A DNA stretch of 40,271 bases from Pedobacter sp. ok626 (lineage in GTDB: Bacteria > Bacteroidota > Bacteroidia > Sphingobacteriales > Sphingobacteriaceae): the NCBI RefSeq assembly GCF_900100435.1, contig NZ_FNEX01000031.1, positions 1 through 40,271 of the forward strand. Direction: 5' to 3'. A model generated the notes under the pieces. It made no database searches and had not been told where the DNA came from. It was given only the letters and a program-made list of their open reading frames with translations. Shown in pieces: positions 25,931-34,884 of this stretch (its first letter is position 1; every line of letters begins with the position of its first letter). Made by a program: the position numbers and the translations under genes.

Positions 25931-26773
25931 TTATTTTTTATCTTTAAACTCCATAATAACAGGTACATGATCTGAGTGGGTTGCAGTAAACTCATCCCTT
26001 ATAAACTGGGCTTTTGTTACTAGTGGCATTAGATCTTTACTCACATAGATGTAATCGATTCTATTGCCCTTGGTCTCATTTCCTGTAGCTTTTTCTTTTG
26101 CAGTGTCGTGCAGCCCAAACTCTAATATTCGTTTTTGAACCTCAAAATCAAGATATTTTCCATCAACAAGATTTTCGTGGAAGCTGTATTTCTTAGCCAT
26201 CTCTTTTAACCGATCAGCATATTTGCCATCAGCATAATTGTCTTTGTCTAATGGAGACAAGGAGTTAAAATCTCCCATGATTATCCATCTTTCTTTCTGT
26301 GCTGATGCCGAGATAGTGCTCAATATGACATCAATCTCTTCCCGTCTTTTCCAATATTTGTGTGGCGATAAATGGAGAACAATGACATTGAGATCCTTAA
26401 TTTTAGCTACAATAAAACCGTGATGCATATTGTCTGTCACCTTTTGTACATCTACAATTGGATATTTAGAGGTTAATGCCACAGGATATCCTGGTTCACG
26501 CAACAGCACTGCATAAGTATGTCCGTAACTACGAGCCAGGTCTTCCAGTGATTTCTGGGTAAACTTATTGCATTCCTGTAAGGCAAGAATATCTGGGTTT
26601 TCTGATTTTAACCATTTTACGAAATCCTGTTTGCCTTTCGTTGTATCAGATTTCATTCCCTCCAGGATATTATAGCTAATGATCCTGGTTTTATTTTGTG
26701 CCAATATCATGCTACCTGATCCCATTAACAACAGGAACAAGAACATTGATATTTTTCTATATAGTGTCTTCAT
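25931..26773 (-). CDS. Secreted endonuclease/exonuclease/phosphatase (EEP) family enzyme
   Basis: 280 residues with a signal peptide (about 1-25, ending MILAQ). The metal-dependent phosphoesterase motifs are all present: N35 in SYNILEG, E67 in LALQECN, HLSPHKYWKRREE, D168 and N170 in MGDFNS, RIDYIYVS, and the terminal H266-S-D268-H269. The family cleaves phosphodiester bonds in nucleic acids, phospholipids or inositol phosphates. Its location between SusD and a DUF5689 lipoprotein (18 nt and 5 nt gaps) indicates it processes the substrate taken up by that SusCD pair. DNase/RNase activity is the favoured reading; sphingomyelinase-like activity is the alternative. Confidence 0.9.
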   Translation of the reverse strand: MKTLYRKISMFLFLLLMGSGSMILAQNKTRIISYNILEGMKSDTTKGKQDFVKWLKSENPDILALQECNKFTQKSLEDLARSYGHTYAVLLREPGYPVALTSKYPIVDVQKVTDNMHHGFIVAKIKDLNVIVLHLSPHKYWKRREEIDVILSTISASAQKERWIIMGDFNSLSPLDKDNYADGKYADRLKEMAKKYSFHENLVDGKYLDFEVQKRILEFGLHDTAKEKATGNETKGNRIDYIYVSKDLMPLVTKAQFIRDEFTATHSDHVPVIMEFKDKK

Positions 26774-26791
26774 TTTATGAGTTTTATTAGA

Positions 26792-28306
26792 TTATTGACC
26801 TGTGTAAGTAGGATTAGATAAATTTCCAGATGATCTCATCACTTCGCTATCAGAAATTGGATAATATTCGTGGTATCTTCTAAGGTTATTGTTGATGTCT
26901 ACAAATTCAGTCGCCGTAGTGGCTTTTACTGAATCATAGAAGATCCCCCAACGAACCAAATCCCATTTTCTGGTGTACTCACCCATTAACTCTCTGGCTC
27001 TTTCTTTTTTAACTTCTTCAAAAAACTCGGCTTTACCTGGGTGTGTAGCCAATTTATAATTAACCGATGCTCTACCTTTTACTTCGTTGATGCTAGCTAG
27101 CGCAAGGGAATAATCTTCAGTTTCGTTGGCACATTCGGCCATAAGCAGCAATACATCTGCATATCTGAATACTTTTTGATTGTTTCCATCAGCAACATTA
27201 TCCATTCCTGGACACCAGAATTTCGCACCCATCCAGGGCTTCCCTGTTCCATTGGCCGACTGTGGTCTTTTAAACCACTTATCATCATAGGTATAGGCCA
27301 AGATAATATTGCGGCGCGGATCATCTAATTCATACAGCGACATAAAATAGGCCGAAGGTGTAATAGAAGCAAAAGGATTAGCTTTAGTACCCAATTCAGG
27401 AATGGATACACCATCATAAGTATCTGTTGAGCCACTTTTTGCTGGCGTGAAATAGCAGGCCACACTACTTGTCTTTTTAAGCCCTGCGGCAGACCATACA
27501 AATTGAACCTCGAATATAGATTCAGGTGTATTTTTGTTTCTAAAATAAGTATCAATCAGCGGGTACTGAATCAGTTGACCGTATACTTTTTGAATCTCTT
27601 TTAATGCCACTAATGCCGTTGGATAGTCTTTATTCCACATTGCCATTTTTGCAATAAGTAGATAAGCCACAGAACCAGAGATCCTATTGTCTACAACATC
27701 CGATGTTCTTTTATCAGGTAAAGCGGCAGCATATCGCTGTAATTCTTCAACTAATGTTTTCCTGATTTCTATAGCACTGGTTCTGCCCAGGCGAGTGATC
27801 TTTTGAAGTATTTCCAATGTAGATACATTCTCTGTATAAAATGGAACATCACCAAAAGTACTTGTGAGCACGTAATAATACATCGCACGGAGGGTAATAC
27901 CTTCGGCAACCAGAGCTTTTTTTCTTTCTTCGTTAACAGGTGAATTTTGAATACCCTCTATAGCGGCATTACAATACATCACTCCTTTATACGATTGAGT
28001 CCATAAGCTCTGTCCCATACCCGGGTTGGCTGGTGAAATTTCAAATTTTGTATCAATATAAGAGGAATTGAGGTAGGCCAAATCTGTTGTGGCTTCATTG
28101 GTAAGCATCAATCCCGAATTAAAAACACTATTAAGAGGAATATAACAACCGTTTAATGCTGCAACACATTGGTTTTCATTATTGAAAAACTGCCCAGGAG
28201 TAACAAAACTGTCTGGATCCTCTAATAGTGCATTTTTACAAGCGCCGATCAATAAACTAAATGTTGTTAATACCAGCAATATGATGGTGAGTTTTTTCTT
28301 CATCAT
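26792..28306 (-). CDS. SusD/RagB-family outer-membrane lipoprotein
   Basis: 504 residues. The lipobox IGAC gives Cys23. The N-terminus (DPDSFVTPGQFFNNENQC) and central SusD-like TPR segments (AEGITLRAMYYYVLTSTFGDVPFYTE, about 133-158) are characteristic, as are the C-terminal RYADVLLLMAECANE, INEVKGRA and RARELMGEYTRKWDLVRWG. It sits on the cell surface as a lid and substrate binder of the SusC channel. It follows the SusC gene by 21 nt, the usual arrangement. The ligand cannot be predicted from SusD sequence, and the neighbouring EEP enzyme is the only hint. Confidence 0.95.
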   Translation of the reverse strand: MMKKKLTIILLVLTTFSLLIGACKNALLEDPDSFVTPGQFFNNENQCVAALNGCYIPLNSVFNSGLMLTNEATTDLAYLNSSYIDTKFEISPANPGMGQSLWTQSYKGVMYCNAAIEGIQNSPVNEERKKALVAEGITLRAMYYYVLTSTFGDVPFYTENVSTLEILQKITRLGRTSAIEIRKTLVEELQRYAAALPDKRTSDVVDNRISGSVAYLLIAKMAMWNKDYPTALVALKEIQKVYGQLIQYPLIDTYFRNKNTPESIFEVQFVWSAAGLKKTSSVACYFTPAKSGSTDTYDGVSIPELGTKANPFASITPSAYFMSLYELDDPRRNIILAYTYDDKWFKRPQSANGTGKPWMGAKFWCPGMDNVADGNNQKVFRYADVLLLMAECANETEDYSLALASINEVKGRASVNYKLATHPGKAEFFEEVKKERARELMGEYTRKWDLVRWGIFYDSVKATTATEFVDINNNLRRYHEYYPISDSEVMRSSGNLSNPTYTGQ

Positions 28307-28327
28307 TTTATATTTTAATCTTGAATA

Positions 28328-31300
28328 TTAGAATTTAAGTTCGGCACTGAATGTTAGGGTTCTACTGTTAGGATAAGCACCGTTATCCATTCTTCTGATA
28401 GTTGAACCTTCACTTTCCGTAGATACCTCTGGATCGTAGCCATTATAGTGCTTCCATAAATAAATGTTATTGCCACTTGCTGTAAGTGTAAGCGACTTCA
28501 GAAGGTTATTTGTAGGTTTAACCAGGTTAAAAGAATAACCTATCGAAGCATTTTTAAGCCTTAAAAAACTTGCGCTGTGTACAAACCTATCGTTAGGTAT
28601 ATCGTCCTTAGAATCGGCTCTTGGATAATCAGAAGTTGGATTTCGTACCGGATGCCAGGCATTAACCATGTATCTAAACTGATTGGATAGATAGGTCCCT
28701 GTTCCCATAAATAACTCTACAGGGTTATATATTTTTCCCCCTATCGAATAGTTTAGGAAAAAGCTCAGATTAAATCCGCGGTAGCTAAAGCTATTTTGGA
28801 TACCTCCATATAGCTTTGGATCTGCATCCCCAAGATAAATGAGGTCGCTGTTATCCAATATTCCGTCATTATTTTGGTCTATGTAACGCTGACGGCCTGG
28901 CTGATAAAAATTAGGTGCAGCAGAGGCAAACTTTTTGTCTGTTAAATTTTGAGTGATTTCTGCCTGGGATTTCCAGACACCAGCGTATTGCATCCCCCAA
29001 AGTGCGTTCAAAGGTCTGCCTTGTACATAGCCATACATCATATATTGTGCACCATAACTGTTGTTGTATGCAGAAATTCGATCCAAACCACCTATATCCT
29101 CAACCATTTGCTTGTTATGGGCCAGCGTTACTGTGGTAGACCAGCTGAAATTTTTACCAGTAATGTTTTTTGAATCAATGGCAAGCTCCAGCCCCTTGTT
29201 AGATGTTTTACCAATATTGGTTAACCTACTGGTATATCCAACGTGAGTAGGCAATTGTACAGTAAGTAATAAGTCTTTTGTTGAACTGCTATAGGCATCA
29301 AATGTGAAGGCTAATCGATTCTTTAAAATCGCCAGATCAACACCTAAGTTATAAGATGTCGTCTTTTCCCAGGTCAGGCCCTCGTTGTTTATTCTTGCAG
29401 GATAATACGATACTGGTATAGCACCGTCAAATATATATCCGCCAGAACTTGATGACAAACGAGATAAAGACTGGTACTTAGAAATCGCATCATTACCCGA
29501 AACACCGGCGCTTAAACGAATTGCCAATTCACTAATTCCCTTAAGCGGTTTCATGAAATCTTCTTTAAGCACATTCCATTTTAATGCCGCTGATGGAAAA
29601 TAACCCCATTTATGATTCGCGGCAAAGTTGGATGCTGCATCGGCTCTCGCTGTAACTGTAAGGTAATACTTGCCACTGTAATTATAGTTTACTCTGGCCA
29701 GATTTGAGATTTTGTTTTGCTTTTCCAGACTGGATCCAGCATTTAAAGTTTCTTTTGAAGGAATTGCAGTAAGATCATTGGTTTCGATATCATCTATAAA
29801 ATAACCATCCCCACTAGCAAATAGATCTGTTGTCCAGAAGGTTTGGAATGTAATCCCGTAAACAGCGTCTAGATTGTGTCGTTTGTTCCATACCTTTTTA
29901 TAGCTAATGGTATTTTCGTTCAGGATGTTATTGTCCCTAAAGGCTCTTTTATAGGCATAGGCACCTGTGTTTTTACTCATCCTACTCGGTAATGTGGATG
30001 GATAAAACGTATCGTCAAACCGATTGTAATCGTAAAACGATACGGAACTCTTAATCTTTAACGATTTAAGTGGGCTCACTTCAACATAAAGCATAGAAGA
30101 AAGTGTCTTTTTTGCCTGCTCCTTTTTCTGTAATAGTGAATTGGCCAAGGGAGAGTCAAATAAAGTACCATTATACCATTGGGTATTAAAGTCGTTTAAA
30201 CTTCCATCAGGTTTATACGCAGGAATTGTTGGTGCTAAAAACACTGTAGAACGATACCAAAGCGTACTTGTACCTACATCAACCTTATTCACATCCTGAT
30301 TGATATAGGAATAATTTAATCTTACCCCCGATTTCACATACTTATTAAAGGTTTTATCCAGATTTAAACGGGATTGAATACGTTTCATTCCGCTACTTAA
30401 AATAATACCCTCGGTATTGTTGTAATTGGCAGAAAAGTAGTAATTGGTTGATTTATCACCCCCAGAGACCGATAATGTATGATTTTGATAAGGCGCCTTT
30501 CGGGTGATCTCTTTGGTCCAATTTGTTCCCTCACCTAAAGCAATAGGATTTTTATAGGGATATTCTTCTATGGGTTTGGTCTGATTGGCTGTACTAGCGA
30601 AGTAAAAGCGATCGTTTTGAAGTTCTGCAAATTCCTGTGCATTCATCACATCCAGGAAACGTGGAAGAACAGATTGACCCATGTCTGAACGGAAAGTGAA
30701 ATTAGTTTTACCATTGGTTCCGCCAGTTTTTGTAGTGATCAATATCACACCATTACTTCCCCTTGAACCATAGATGGCGGTTGATGAAGCATCTTTAAGC
30801 ACCTGTATTGATTCAATGTCACTCGGATTAAGGTCATTCAGACTATTTATGGCATCAAGTACCCCATCAACAACATAAAGTGGCTCATTGGTTGCAGAAA
30901 TCGAGCGCGTGCCACGGATACGTATAGAGGTACCAGCACCAGGTTCACCACTTGTACTCATGATTTCTGCACCAGCAATCCGTCCTTGTAGCATTTGATC
31001 TACCCGTACTACAGGAATATTCTCAATATCTTTCATTTTGAGCACTGTGACAGCACCTGTAAGGTCACTTTTTTTAACAGTTCCGTACCCAATCACAACC
31101 ACCTCGTCGAGGTTACCGGATTGTTCCAACATCACAATATTTAAAGTAGTAGTCTCGTTTTCCCTGACCTCTACATTTGTAAAACGCTGCGTTTTATAAG
31201 AAACATAGCTGAATTCAAGGGTATATCTGGCTGAAGGAATATTGATAGAGAAGTTTCCTGCAGAATCAGTAGTGAAACTTCTGTTCAACTCAATCACCTT

Positions 31301-31726
31301 TATTCCTACACCTGGTAGATTACCACCTTTATCGTCTGTGATTTTCCCCCTAATTTTACCGGGTTTTAGTTTTTTAAATAGCCTTATACTAGCATTTTGT
31401 TCTTCTTTATAGCCTATGCCAGTACCGACAAAAAGCTTTTCAAGGATATCTGCCAATCGAGTCTGTTTAAATACCAGTGTATTTGTATTGAGCTTTTCCA
31501 TATTCAATACAGCATTGTCAAATGCAAATTCTAGCTTTGCGGACTTTTCTAGCTTTTTAATAGCTTGATAGAGGTTTCCTTTATCAAAGGAAATAGTAAC
31601 TCGCTGTTCAAGCGCCTGTGCTCTGCTATTTGCTGCCCACAAAAATTGCGTAACAGAAAATACGAGAGCGAATATCAATAGGGTAACACGCATAGCTTTC
31701 TGCATTTGCAGTAAGTTTTGTTTCAT
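28328..31726 (-). CDS. SusC/RagA TonB-dependent transporter with STN signalling domain
   Basis: 1132 residues. A signal peptide (about 1-36) is followed by a secretin/TonB N-terminal STN domain (about 45-105) with VTISFDKGNLYQAIKKLEK. Next come a carboxypeptidase-regulatory-like domain (about 112-205: GKITDDKGGNLPGVGIKV) and the SusC plug with VVVIGYGTVKKSDLTGAV and LYVVDGV. A 22-strand barrel ends in TLTFSAELKF. The STN domain marks it as a transducer that contacts a FecR anti-sigma factor, and a FecR gene lies directly upstream (64-nt gap) with its ECF sigma. With SusD it imports a large ligand using TonB energy and signals its presence. Confidence 0.96.
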   Translation of the reverse strand: MKQNLLQMQKAMRVTLLIFALVFSVTQFLWAANSRAQALEQRVTISFDKGNLYQAIKKLEKSAKLEFAFDNAVLNMEKLNTNTLVFKQTRLADILEKLFVGTGIGYKEEQNASIRLFKKLKPGKIRGKITDDKGGNLPGVGIKVIELNRSFTTDSAGNFSINIPSARYTLEFSYVSYKTQRFTNVEVRENETTTLNIVMLEQSGNLDEVVVIGYGTVKKSDLTGAVTVLKMKDIENIPVVRVDQMLQGRIAGAEIMSTSGEPGAGTSIRIRGTRSISATNEPLYVVDGVLDAINSLNDLNPSDIESIQVLKDASSTAIYGSRGSNGVILITTKTGGTNGKTNFTFRSDMGQSVLPRFLDVMNAQEFAELQNDRFYFASTANQTKPIEEYPYKNPIALGEGTNWTKEITRKAPYQNHTLSVSGGDKSTNYYFSANYNNTEGIILSSGMKRIQSRLNLDKTFNKYVKSGVRLNYSYINQDVNKVDVGTSTLWYRSTVFLAPTIPAYKPDGSLNDFNTQWYNGTLFDSPLANSLLQKKEQAKKTLSSMLYVEVSPLKSLKIKSSVSFYDYNRFDDTFYPSTLPSRMSKNTGAYAYKRAFRDNNILNENTISYKKVWNKRHNLDAVYGITFQTFWTTDLFASGDGYFIDDIETNDLTAIPSKETLNAGSSLEKQNKISNLARVNYNYSGKYYLTVTARADAASNFAANHKWGYFPSAALKWNVLKEDFMKPLKGISELAIRLSAGVSGNDAISKYQSLSRLSSSSGGYIFDGAIPVSYYPARINNEGLTWEKTTSYNLGVDLAILKNRLAFTFDAYSSSTKDLLLTVQLPTHVGYTSRLTNIGKTSNKGLELAIDSKNITGKNFSWSTTVTLAHNKQMVEDIGGLDRISAYNNSYGAQYMMYGYVQGRPLNALWGMQYAGVWKSQAEITQNLTDKKFASAAPNFYQPGRQRYIDQNNDGILDNSDLIYLGDADPKLYGGIQNSFSYRGFNLSFFLNYSIGGKIYNPVELFMGTGTYLSNQFRYMVNAWHPVRNPTSDYPRADSKDDIPNDRFVHSASFLRLKNASIGYSFNLVKPTNNLLKSLTLTASGNNIYLWKHYNGYDPEVSTESEGSTIRRMDNGAYPNSRTLTFSAELKF

Positions 31727-31790
31727 ATGTGTAAGTTTGTTTTATGGCTTTTATAATTTGATTTTCATGTGCTTCGCACGTCGCTGAGTA

Positions 31791-32762
31791 TTATCGTATC
31801 AATATTTCATGTCCTCTCTTTTTAAAATTATGCCCGTGAATTGCGCAGATCAGCTTCATGGTTTCTTCCAACGAACGGTCTGAGCGTATAGTTAAATTGT
31901 ATTGGTAGGTGTGGTTGTCGGCAACCTCATTCCTTAAGGTTACACCGTAAATGTTGTGCATGGCCAGCGCGAGCTCTTCAAAGCCGGCTTTTTCAAGGTA
32001 AATCTTGCCATTAACCCAAGCGTCGTTATCGGTCGGAACGACTTTAGATAGTTGTATGGTCTTTTTCGCTTTGTGATAAGTGATCTGTTGGCCTGGAATC
32101 AGTATACCGTAAATTTTTCCCTGCTCGCTAACACTCACCTTCCCGGTAGTTACGGCAACTTTGATATCAGCAAGTTGCTTGTACGAACGAATATTAAAAG
32201 ATGTACCCAGTACCCTTATTTCTAATTGTTGACTGTGAATGATAAATGGCCTGGTTTTATCTTTAGCTACCTGGAAAAATGCTTCTCCTTCTTCAAGATA
32301 AAACTGTCTGTCTTTTTTGGAAAAATGATGTGGGATTCTGATTCTTGAATTTGCATTCAAATGAACAACCGAATTATCTGGTAGAATTACTTTCTTTAAT
32401 TGCCTTGAGGTCGTAGCGACGGTCTGAAAGCTGATTTCAGCTGTGCTTATATCTTGTTTAGATTTAAAGACAAAGAACCAACTGGCCATACCTACAGCTG
32501 TAACCAGTACAATTGATGCGGCGATGTTCCTGAAGGTATTAAGTTTGTAAATAGGGCGATCAGGTTGATTCAACTGAACCTGTATCCGATTCAATAGGTC
32601 CTGTCTTAAAAAATCTTCATCAATTGCATTGTTTATACCGGGTACTCCTTTTTCCGACTCGCCAAATGAATCATACCAATTCTGAAGTAGATTTCGATCT
32701 GTTTTATTGAGCCTGTTTTTTAAAAAGGCAGTAAGTAATTTTTTGAGTTGACTTGCGTTCAT
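31791..32762 (-). CDS. FecR-family anti-sigma factor
   Basis: 323 residues. The cytoplasmic N-terminal sigma-binding part (1-80) is followed by one membrane helix (about 85-108, AASIVLVTAVGMASWFFVF). The periplasmic FecR domain has VILPDNSVVHLNANSRIRIP, FYLEEGEAFFQVAKD, RPFIIHSQ and VLGTSFNIRSY. The C-terminal DUF4974/STN-like domain (about 250-323) has YLEKAGFEELALAMHNIYGV. It relays the ligand-bound state of the STN domain of the SusC protein to the ECF sigma factor. It lies 112 nt downstream of the sigma gene. A GTGC/GCAC mini-hairpin lies in the gap to SusC. Confidence 0.94.
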   Translation of the reverse strand: MNASQLKKLLTAFLKNRLNKTDRNLLQNWYDSFGESEKGVPGINNAIDEDFLRQDLLNRIQVQLNQPDRPIYKLNTFRNIAASIVLVTAVGMASWFFVFKSKQDISTAEISFQTVATTSRQLKKVILPDNSVVHLNANSRIRIPHHFSKKDRQFYLEEGEAFFQVAKDKTRPFIIHSQQLEIRVLGTSFNIRSYKQLADIKVAVTTGKVSVSEQGKIYGILIPGQQITYHKAKKTIQLSKVVPTDNDAWVNGKIYLEKAGFEELALAMHNIYGVTLRNEVADNHTYQYNLTIRSDRSLEETMKLICAIHGHNFKKRGHEILIR

Positions 32763-32874
32763 TTTCGATATGTTTATCCGCTGTTTTAGCCGCGTTTAAA
32801 TATATAGTAGAACTAAGTCCTGATTCTTCCCGAAGAAATGTGAATTTATTTTTTGAGCAAGTTTAAGCCTGGCT

Positions 32875-33456
32875 TTATTTAGCTCCTAGCAAAATATAAA
32901 GCGCCAGACAAATCGCTGAGAAGTCCTCAGGAAAGTCTCTTGATATCGCCTTGCGAATACGTACCAGACCTATTGAAATATTATTTCTTACAGTCTTTTC
33001 CGCAAGCCCTAGTTGCTCTGAGATCTCCTTTATGGACCGATCTTTAAAACGAAGTTTAAAAATTTCCTGCATCGTACCAGGCATTTCTTTAACTTCTGAA
33101 TTTACTGTATTTGCAAAGTCTTGTTCTGTTAATATATCACGAATGTTGACCTCTACTTCATTCATCTTTTCCAACAGGAAGCTTAATGCCTTCGAATGAA
33201 TAGTATGTTTCCTAAAATGCGCGATAATTTGATACTGGACCGATCTCCTCAAATATGCTTCAAGGGATTCGTTGATGTTGATATTCGCTCTTTCTTTCCA
33301 AAAATAAACAAACACATCCTGAACAATATCCTTCGCAAGCTCTTCATCCCCTAGTCTTCTATAAGCTATGACATACAATTTTTTCCAATATGTATTAAAA
33401 ATAGCTGTAAAAGATTCAGATTGTCCATCAATCACATTAGCATTGGTAATGTTCAT
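32875..33456 (-). CDS. ECF-type RNA polymerase sigma-70 factor
   Basis: 193 residues. Region 2 (about 14-80) has YWKKLYVIAYRRLGDEELAKDIVQDVFVYFW. Region 4 (about 120-175) has MQEIFKLRFKDRSIKEISEQLG and LAEKTVRNNISIGLVRIRKA, the helix-turn-helix for the -35 element. It is the Bacteroidota FecR-coupled ECF type, which recruits RNA polymerase to the SusC promoter when the anti-sigma releases it. It heads the locus and has a perfect TAnnTTTG box 48 nt upstream, so its own expression is probably from the housekeeping sigma factor. It is divergent from the PAP2 gene. The C-terminal hydrophobic tail (AICLALYILLG) is slightly unusual. Confidence 0.94.
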   Translation of the reverse strand: MNITNANVIDGQSESFTAIFNTYWKKLYVIAYRRLGDEELAKDIVQDVFVYFWKERANININESLEAYLRRSVQYQIIAHFRKHTIHSKALSFLLEKMNEVEVNIRDILTEQDFANTVNSEVKEMPGTMQEIFKLRFKDRSIKEISEQLGLAEKTVRNNISIGLVRIRKAISRDFPEDFSAICLALYILLGAK

Positions 33457-33772
33457 TTAAATGAAAATTAATAATAGATTTTGGTGTCGTTCGTTTTTTC
33501 AGACAAAACTAGATAATCAAGTATTTGCCCGGTATTAAGTTTTTGTTAAGGAATATTGCTGGTATCTTGTTGCTTTGGTTTTTATTTGGTTGACCTAATT
33601 TATAATATTTTGTAATAGAATTTAAATAAATTAAACAAAATAAAACCAGCCATCCTAAATTCTTTGACAAGAAAATGTTAAGTTGTATATGAATATATCA
33701 TCAGTACTTGCAACTTATCTTTTAAAATCACTTTATTTGTATAATTTTACCAACTAAATACTAACCAATTTA
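33457..33772. promoter_or_regulatory. Divergent promoter region between sigma and PAP2 genes
   Basis: A 316-nt AT-rich gap. It holds a leftward TAGTTTTG box (reverse strand, 33504-33511) for the sigma gene, which lacks a clear upstream TTTG. It also holds a rightward TTG (33708-33710)-N21-TTTATTTG (33732-33739) for the PAP2 gene. Nothing else was recognised in it. Confidence 0.45.
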
Positions 33773-34393
33773 ATGCAGTCTAAACAGTTTACGTGGCAAA
33801 TAGCTTGGGATTACCAGGCATTTAGAATTAAATTCATTCTTGGAATGATACTTCTGGTTGCCATTTTGATTTTTATACCTCATTTTTTCTCTCATACGGA
33901 AGCCAGAGAAGGAATTGTATTAAATGACAGGTTACTTGCTTACATCCCCGCAGAAGATGTTTCACTACTGATATTTCTAGTCCTGTACACGATGATTGGA
34001 TTATTGTTGTATCGAATGTCCAGAAACACAATCATGTGTCTTACTGCATTATGGTCGTTTATTTTTGTCTGTCTGGCCAGAGTAATAACCATTACGTTAG
34101 TTCCGCTTGATCCACCTGTTGACATCATTAAATTGGCAGACCCCTGCTCCATTTTCTTTTACCATTCTAATGTAATTACTAAGGATTTGTTTTTCTCCGG
34201 ACATACGGCGACAGCGTTTTTGGCTGTACTCTGTCTGGAACGTAAAAATGATAAGATTCTCGCTATAATCGCTACCTTGGCTATTGCAGTATTGCTCTTG
34301 ATTCAGCATGTTCATTATACTGCTGATATTTTAGCCGCTCCTATTTTTACCTGGGGATGCTGGTATCTGGGAAAATCAATGGCTAAAATATAG
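33773..34393 (+). CDS. PAP2_C membrane phosphatase, sphingomyelin-synthase-like
   Basis: 206 residues with about six membrane helices. The C-terminal half matches the PAP2_C/sphingomyelin synthase layout: ARVITITLVPLDPP (102-115), DLFFSGHTATAF (138-149, His144) and HYTADI (181-186) with His181 and Asp185. These form the expected His-His-Asp catalytic set facing the outer side of the inner membrane. The family transfers or hydrolyses phosphate head groups of lipids. Sphingobacteriaceae make sphingolipids, so a role in ceramide-phospholipid metabolism is plausible but unproven; simple lipid phosphatase activity is the alternative. It is monocistronic with its own promoter. Confidence 0.8.
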   Translation: MQSKQFTWQIAWDYQAFRIKFILGMILLVAILIFIPHFFSHTEAREGIVLNDRLLAYIPAEDVSLLIFLVLYTMIGLLLYRMSRNTIMCLTALWSFIFVCLARVITITLVPLDPPVDIIKLADPCSIFFYHSNVITKDLFFSGHTATAFLAVLCLERKNDKILAIIATLAIAVLLLIQHVHYTADILAAPIFTWGCWYLGKSMAKI

Positions 34394-34884
34394 CACACCA
34401 CTTTTAAGTATTACAGAGATTTTCTCGAAAAATTCGGTTGTAACAGATATGAAGACAAAGTATTTGATTGCACGGATTTTGGATATTTGCGCTTTTGGCG
34501 CTTAGTTATTTAGTAACTAAAGGGAGGATGAACTCCCTTTAGAACTAAATATACAAGAGAACGTACTAAATCCTTTTGACACACTATTTAAAATTCCTGA
34601 TGCACATAATATGCACCAGGAACGTTGTTTTTAATAGGTACATTAACTAAAAGTATAAAAGAAAGAGATTACCTCCAATTATATTACGTGAATACCCCAT
34701 TTCACGTGGTGAATAATAGTCTGCACGTGGTGAATGAAAAATGAACAACTCTTGTTTTATGTGAATAGAATACCGTTATTTATAAATTAATTGAAATAAA
34801 AGAACTTATTACGTGAATGATGCTTTTTTCGTGGTGAACATGCAATAAGTTTAGATAAAGTAATGCCGGTTAAAAGCAAATTCG
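34394..34884. other. 491-nt intergenic region with hairpins and a phased repeat array
   Basis: From left to right: a small GCGC/GGCGC-type hairpin (34489-34501); a perfect 10-bp hairpin (34517-34526/34533-34542) without a T-run, about 120 nt after the PAP2 stop; an AT-rich stretch 34543-34680 with nothing recognised; and six direct repeats (34686-34839) before the LytTR regulator. No open frame with coding character was found. Confidence 0.7.
34686..34839 (+). promoter_or_regulatory. Six phased direct repeats upstream of the LytTR regulator
   Basis: The core GTGAAT/GTGAAC occurs at 34688, 34709, 34730, 34761, 34813 and 34834, mostly as ACGTGAAT or CACGTGGTGAAT. Start-to-start distances are 21, 21, 31, 52 and 21 nt, all close to whole helical turns. 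LytTR domains bind direct repeats of this spacing, so autoregulation by the gene at 34885 is likely. Confidence 0.65.

Noticed and set aside
34517..34542. Perfect 10-bp hairpin as terminator of the PAP2 gene
   Set aside because: No T-run follows on either strand and it is about 120 nt beyond the stop; listed only as a hairpin of unknown role.
34686..34839. Repeats read as a CRISPR-like array
   Set aside because: Repeat units are only 8-12 nt, spacings vary (21, 31, 52 nt), and no cas genes are near; operator sites fit better.
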